Assembly (NCBI GenBank): GCA_022925895.1
Contig: JAKSYS010000374.1
Location: forward strand, 1 to 59,658
Origin: Fragilaria crotonensis
Lineage: Eukaryota > Bacillariophyta > Fragilariophyceae > Fragilariales > Fragilariaceae
Length of the DNA stretch: 59,658 nucleotides
Direction of reading: 5' to 3'
In this document: piece by piece, positions 55,577 to 59,658 of the stretch
Numbering within the stretch: position 1 is the stretch's first letter
How the letters are laid out: each line of letters starts with the position of its first letter
Notes under the pieces: generated by a model
Database searches by the model: none
What the model was told of the DNA's origin: nothing
The model's input: the letters and a program-made list of their open reading frames with translations, nothing else
Translations under genes and position numbers: made by a program

Positions 55577-58337
55577 CGCTGTCGAATCGGTTCATGGCGA
55601 TGAGCTCCTGAAGGATGAGGGGATTGCAAATCACATGATTGATGGCCAAAGTATCCTCAGTCACATTGTCAAAGGTTAGTTGGACATCAGAAGGTGTAGT
55701 GATCATTGGGTAGCAGGTAGCAAAACTGGAAAGGAACATGTCTGCAGGGGAGGTTGCCAATGAAAACTTGGTTGTTGTTGAGTTCAGGTTGTTTGGAGCG
55801 TTTCTTTGACATACGATGGATGATAGCGTGTTGAAAAAGAGCAACGTTAATCAATTCGCAGGCGCGGTCAGACGCAATCTCTTTGGCTTCGGTGGATGGC
55901 GTTGGGAAAGAATTGATGTAGTCCGTTACATAAGGTTGCACGAGTTCGAATTCCGTTTGGAGATAGGGCAGTTTGTCGCGATAATATTGATCAGAACGGT
56001 GGCCAAGGGATGTTCGGGAATAGGTCGTCGACTTGTCAAAGGCATCGTGAACAAAACGGGGCAGGAGGTTGAAGGTTGTTGTGTCGGGAAGGAGACTTAG
56101 AGCGGCGGCAGTTGATTTGATTTCCTTTGCGATTGCGAATAGATGGTCCGGATAATAGTGCTCAGCTAGTCCATGGTCGCGGTTGAAATAGTTGCGGTGA
56201 TGCGTGATGTATAGTAATCTGAGCGCGTAGATGATGGCGACTGCGCATCGTTTCCATCGGACAGTCTGGAGGGTCACGTGGAACGCGTCGTCGATGTCGC
56301 TGAATGCCTCGGGAGTTCGGCGGGGCAGGAACTGGGAGCGCGTTGCCCGTTGAGGTGTTGGACGACCATGTTGGTAGCGCGATTGAGGGTGTGCTTCATG
56401 CTACGTAGGAGCAGGAGTTTATCGGGTCGTGTATATTCAGAAGTGGGATGTTGGTGCGGGGACTGTTCGTCGATATACATGTGGATGCGTATGACGTGAC
56501 GTAGGATGTGGTGGATGAAGTGCTTGTCGAGGCCACGGATGATGTTGAGTTCGGGTGGGTCGGCGAGTGTGTTGATGCAAAAGGCAGATATAGTTGCACT
56601 TGTGCGAACGCAAAGCGGTAGGTCGCGAAGGTGAATCGTGCCGTTGATTGTGTCCATTAGCATTGCCTCGGTGAAAAACAGGTCGCGTGACGGAATGTGA
56701 TGGAAGTGTTGGAACATCCGAAAAGGGTGGTGATGAATGGCGTCGAGGGGTTGGCGTATCGTAACGGTGGGGAGGGCGAGAGGAGGCAGTAGTCTGACAA
56801 GTTGTTGTATAGCTGCACTTGGTACCTCATTAGGTTCACCAATATCTCGGTTAGCGTCGCCATTATTGTCAAGATCATCTTCAACAATGTCCATTGGTTC
56901 GGGATCAGGGTCGTTTGCAACTTCTGGTAGCGGATCTGGGTCGGCATCAGGTAAAGTTAACAGTTTCCTAGTTGAGTCATTATTACTGCAGGAGTAACAA
57001 TGATCGGCAAGGAAAGCATCAGCATCATCAGCTTGGGAGCTTGGCAAATCTTCCAATTTGATTGGGACAGGGTGCTGAACATCCAAATAGGTCAAAGTCT
57101 CAGAGGAAACGGTCGGATTGTGGGCTCTGCAGGCCCATTGTTGTGGGTTGGGGAGGAAACCGCGGTACGAACGACAGTAGCGCGTTTCCGTGTCAACGGC
57201 AGCACAGTACGAGAGCGATGCGTTAGACCGTTAACGGACGTTTCACAGAATCGGAAATCTCCAAAACGACGTCAGAATCGGACTTGACGTGGAAAATTTT
57301 GAAACGGAATCGAGGGTTGTTGAGTTGTCGTGCGAGTTGGTTCGGGATCGGATTCCGGAAAGAGCAGGGGCTGTACTCGGGGTATAGTTCGTAGAACGTA
57401 GGCGAGGTAGCTGTGGAATTTTGGGGAATCCGGAATTTCTGGTTCAATCGTGGAAAATCAGTACAAAATTGCGGGGCAGAGCCGTTATCACTGTTCTCAT
57501 CAGACGTCATAGTTTTGAGTCGCGAGTCTGCTGAGTTGTCGGCACCCACCAAAGTGCCGAAATGACTCTTAGAACTTTGAACAGTCGTTTCTCGAGATCT
57601 GTCGCTTCGAATTCGCTCAAATTTGGGAATGTTGCTGAGAAGACTGTATGTGGCGCCTGGCATCGCGTAGTGTGGCGTACCAGCGCATGTGCGATCATGG
57701 TGAGTGTGTTTTGAACTGACATCAAATACATGTTCCCAGTGGCTCTGATGATCTCGTCAACGTCGTCTTGGATCGTCCCCAGGGAATATGAGGCTTTAAT
57801 TGGCTCCTCATCTTCGGTGAACATGTGAATTGTGCAAACGTAGCGAGCCATATCGATGATGTCCAACTTCAAGTTGTTGTGATAGTGGATAAGTGCTGAT
57901 CGGAATTCGGCGCGTGCTGAGGTTCTGCGAGCGAGCTCACGCGAATCGCCTCGTTGTCGGGACGGAGCGAGAGGCGGGAAAGAAGAGGAGAAAGCGTCAT
58001 CAATTAAATCCAGGATGTCTCGAGAGGTATTGCAGCGACGTCGGATCGTCGTATGGATCGATTTGGGGTCGCGACGCGAGGCGACGACGGGGATAAAATC
58101 TGCGAGCGCGATGCCTGCGCTTCGAGGTAGCCACAGGAGGCGAAACGCTCCTGTGGTGGCGTTTGGATGGCGGCGTTGGCGTCCGCGATATCGGTTGTGG
58201 AGTTTGGCCATGTTGTTGAAATTAGTAGTACTTTTGGTAGAAATTGTTGGTGGTTGTGGTACTGGTAGTCCTGTTGTTGTCCTCCTCATTATCATCTGTA
58301 GGTCCAATGTCTTTGTAGTTATCATTGGTAGATGCAT
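55577..58337 (-). CDS. outer copia: novel upstream frame, N-terminal part
   Basis: Frames 58337-57507, 57663-57223, 57095-56274, 56277-55687 and 55844-55512 follow each other with single-base breaks, giving about 910 residues before the nested insertion. A plausible start is MAKLHNRYRGRQRR near 58212. It is largely helical: for example DILDLIDDAFSS, SRELARRTSARAEFRSALIHYH, EIIRATGNMYLMSVQNTLTMIAHALVRHTT, KLLLLRSMKHTLNRATNMVVQHL. An IHMF.EDE/IHMYIDE stretch occurs twice (about 57815 and 56470) in similar helical surroundings, hinting at an internal repeat. An acidic segment lies at 56850-56950. It is not gag, pol or a known env; no function assigned. Confidence 0.6.
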
Positions 58338-58472
58338 AATCTTTGTAGTCTGGTGTTCTGGTTCAGTTGTAGTGCCCTTTTGTTGTCATCCGTAGTGATT
58401 AAGTAGTAGTTGGAGTAGGGAGAAGTGGCTTGCATCTTTGCAGCCATCTTAGTTGGAGTAGTAGCCCTGTGG

Positions 58473-58883
58473 CTAATGTTGGTGCCCTGGTTGATGGAGC
58501 TGCAATCTTGTTGTTGCGCTCATGGAAGTGGAGGTTGCGATCCTCCTGGATGATCTGGTCGAAATTGTCGTCGGAATTGGCATGGTAGGCGGCTTGGGAC
58601 CTTTCTTGATGGAGGTGCGCCTCTTCTTCTTGGTTGGTTGATCCTGATCGTCATCAGGGTAGTGTTGGGAGAAGGAAAACGGTGGACACGTTGATGCTTG
58701 GATCCTCTGGGAGATCCGAAAGCTAAGGCTCCATGATAGAGGCCAGGATGGGTGGGCGTGTCGGGACAGGATTCGCGCCGATGGGGCGCGAACGTCGACG
58801 TTATCGTCGAAGGCATCGCGGTCTTCGGCCTTACGGGCGGACCTAGAGATGCGAGGCAAGGTGGGCGGGATGGCGTTCTTCAT
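58473..58883 (-). CDS. outer copia: short basic frame after the 5' LTR
   Basis: 136-codon frame beginning MKNAIPPTLPRISRSARK, with a basic cluster KKKRRTSIKKGPK like a nuclear-localisation signal. It is in the same frame as the long novel frame at 58337 but separated from it by stops at 58473 and nearby. It may be the true N-terminus of that frame if the stops are errors, or an upstream open frame. Confidence 0.35.
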   Translation of the reverse strand: MKNAIPPTLPRISRSARKAEDRDAFDDNVDVRAPSARILSRHAHPSWPLSWSLSFRISQRIQASTCPPFSFSQHYPDDDQDQPTKKKRRTSIKKGPKPPTMPIPTTISTRSSRRIATSTSMSATTRLQLHQPGHQH

Positions 58884-59048
58884 GGTGGACTTGGGAAGCT
58901 TCTGTTCTTCAATGGGAGTTTAAATTCGCTGCTGGCGAGTCCGTGAGGAGAGGGAAATTAATAGCAGTTAAACTCATTGTTAACGGCCGTACGAAGGTTC
59001 GCCCAATGATCGGACGAGTAATTTCTCTCGACGGTAGAGCCTTGGACC

Positions 59049-59070
59049 GGTGGTTCGAGGCGAGCAACCA
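59049..59070 (-). other. candidate primer-binding site of outer copia element
   Basis: Immediately inside the 5' LTR the minus strand begins TGGTTGCTCGCCTCGAACC. TGG complements a tRNA 3' CCA end, and GGTTCGA on the other strand is tRNA T-loop-like, but the spacing between it and the CCA is too short for a standard tRNA. The priming tRNA is not identified. Confidence 0.5.
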
Positions 59071-59656
59071 TGACAGTGTTCGTGTGATCGGTACACGAGT
59101 ACTGGCCGACGGTAGACTTAAGGTTAGTAGGACCTAGAAGTCTAACGTTGGACTTGACAGGTGAGAAGCGAACCTGACGGATCGTCCAGCTTTGGGCGAT
59201 GGTGTTTGTAGACATACACCATGGCGGTAGATTTGTTGATACAAGGATGTAGAAGTAGATGCTAACTAGTAAAGGCCTTTACTGTTTTTGGTTTGTGGAA
59301 ATTATGAGATGAATTGGAATGAAAATGAAGGTGAGACTTGCAACATTAGTTGGAGTCTCACAAATGAAGTGTTGTCTTAGTCCCACTTCCTGAGTGGTGT
59401 TTGGGAAGTGTTGTCCATAGTAAAAGAGTGTTGTTGAAGTTATCAACAACACTCATGATTTGAATTACATAGGAAGTAAATTCAAATAGTTTTGTGTTGC
59501 AGACCGGTGGTACCAGGTTCTGATCCGTAGCATTCTACGGGAACGGGTCACGGACAGACTAAGAAAATAATGGACTGTCTATTGTATTACCGTATGGTAT
59601 TTAACCTTACAGTAAGACGAGAGACAGTGTGACAGAGTGACGGTAGATTCCTAACA
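59071..59656 (-). repeat. 5' LTR of outer copia element (586 bp)
   Basis: Same sequence as 40916-41508 with four substitutions and six short indels; ends TG..CA in element orientation. It carries the same three hairpins (for example GTGTTGTTGA/TCAACAACAC at 59428-59452). Confidence 0.93.
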
Positions 59657-59658
59657 CG

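Larger units (their letters stand above)
40916..59656 (-). mobile_element. outer Ty1/copia LTR retrotransposon (minus strand), interrupted by a nested copia
   Basis: Complete element with LTRs at 40916-41508 and 59071-59656. Transcribed right to left: 5' LTR, possible primer-binding site, a long novel reading frame, gag, protease, integrase, reverse transcriptase, RNase H, polypurine tract and 3' LTR. The domain order protease-integrase-RT-RNase H identifies copia rather than gypsy. The element would be about 11.7 kb without the nested 7.1-kb insert, long for a copia element because of about 4.2 kb of extra frame before gag. The two LTRs differ by four substitutions and six indels, so the insertion is young. 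Confidence 0.93.

Noticed and set aside
59044-59070. possible tRNA gene at GGTTCGAGGCGAGCAACCA
   Set aside because: Only the 3' part is tRNA-like, the T-loop to CCA spacing is wrong and no D or anticodon arm precedes it. It is better explained as the primer-binding site next to the LTR.
40911-59658. a gene or viral island between 46 and 59 kb independent of the retroelement
   Set aside because: The long novel frame lies between matching LTRs and runs on into gag in the same direction, and the nested element restores it on excision. It belongs to the retroelement, although its origin may be foreign.

Overview
This is nuclear DNA of a photosynthetic stramenopile, most likely a diatom. Three things point that way. 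Two genes start with a signal peptide followed by an ASAF/TSAF plastid-import motif. The confirmed introns are short GT-AG introns of about 70-125 bp. The mobile elements are Ty1/copia elements, one of them with the DSHADT-type protease motif familiar from algal copia elements. The species cannot be named from the sequence.

Layout. Bases 1-3845 and 5291-11040 are gene-poor and hold relics, a 128-bp tandem duplication and one decayed copia RNase H. Host genes are a heterotrimeric G-protein alpha subunit (3846-5290, -), ribosomal protein uS14/eS29 (12690-12878, -), an MFS phosphate-transporter-like gene (13374-14837, +), an RNA methyltransferase (14848-16069, -), an ATX1 copper chaperone in four small exons (17991-18439, +), SEC24 (21617-25621, +), a DCC/DUF393 thiol-disulfide protein (26237-26821, +), a Gfo/Idh/MocA oxidoreductase (27601-28939, +), an FSH1-type serine hydrolase (29430-30200, +), a membrane-anchored M16C (PreP-like) pseudopeptidase (30383-33825, -), VPS45 (34469-36186, +), an unrecognised frame (36402-37210, -) and a large AAA_16/COG3899-type ATPase (37392-40616, -). 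A decayed coiled-coil gene (16420-17190) and a transposase-like gene (19680-20968) lie between them.

The right third is one retrotransposon nest. An outer minus-strand copia element has LTRs at 40916-41508 and 59071-59656, and the first two bases of the target duplication CGTTC are visible at the window edge. A plus-strand copia element (48488-55576, with LTRs that read as identical over 154 bp) is inserted into it. The outer element carries about 1,400 codons of unrecognised reading frame upstream of gag.

Caution about the assembly. Almost every long gene, including essential single-copy types (SEC24, VPS45), and the very young nested element are broken by single-base frameshifts. The outer LTR pair differs mainly by homopolymer indels. 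The simplest reading is uncorrected sequencing error, so 'broken' genes here should not be called pseudogenes without read support. Genes are therefore given as whole intervals with the frame breaks noted.

Functionally the host genes are ordinary housekeeping and signalling genes: the secretory pathway (SEC24, VPS45), metal handling (ATX1), signalling (G alpha, AAA_16 ATPase) and plastid-directed enzymes (DCC, FSH1). No operon-like grouping is evident. Intergenic, promoter-side DNA is repeatedly and strikingly rich in the tetramer GTAC.
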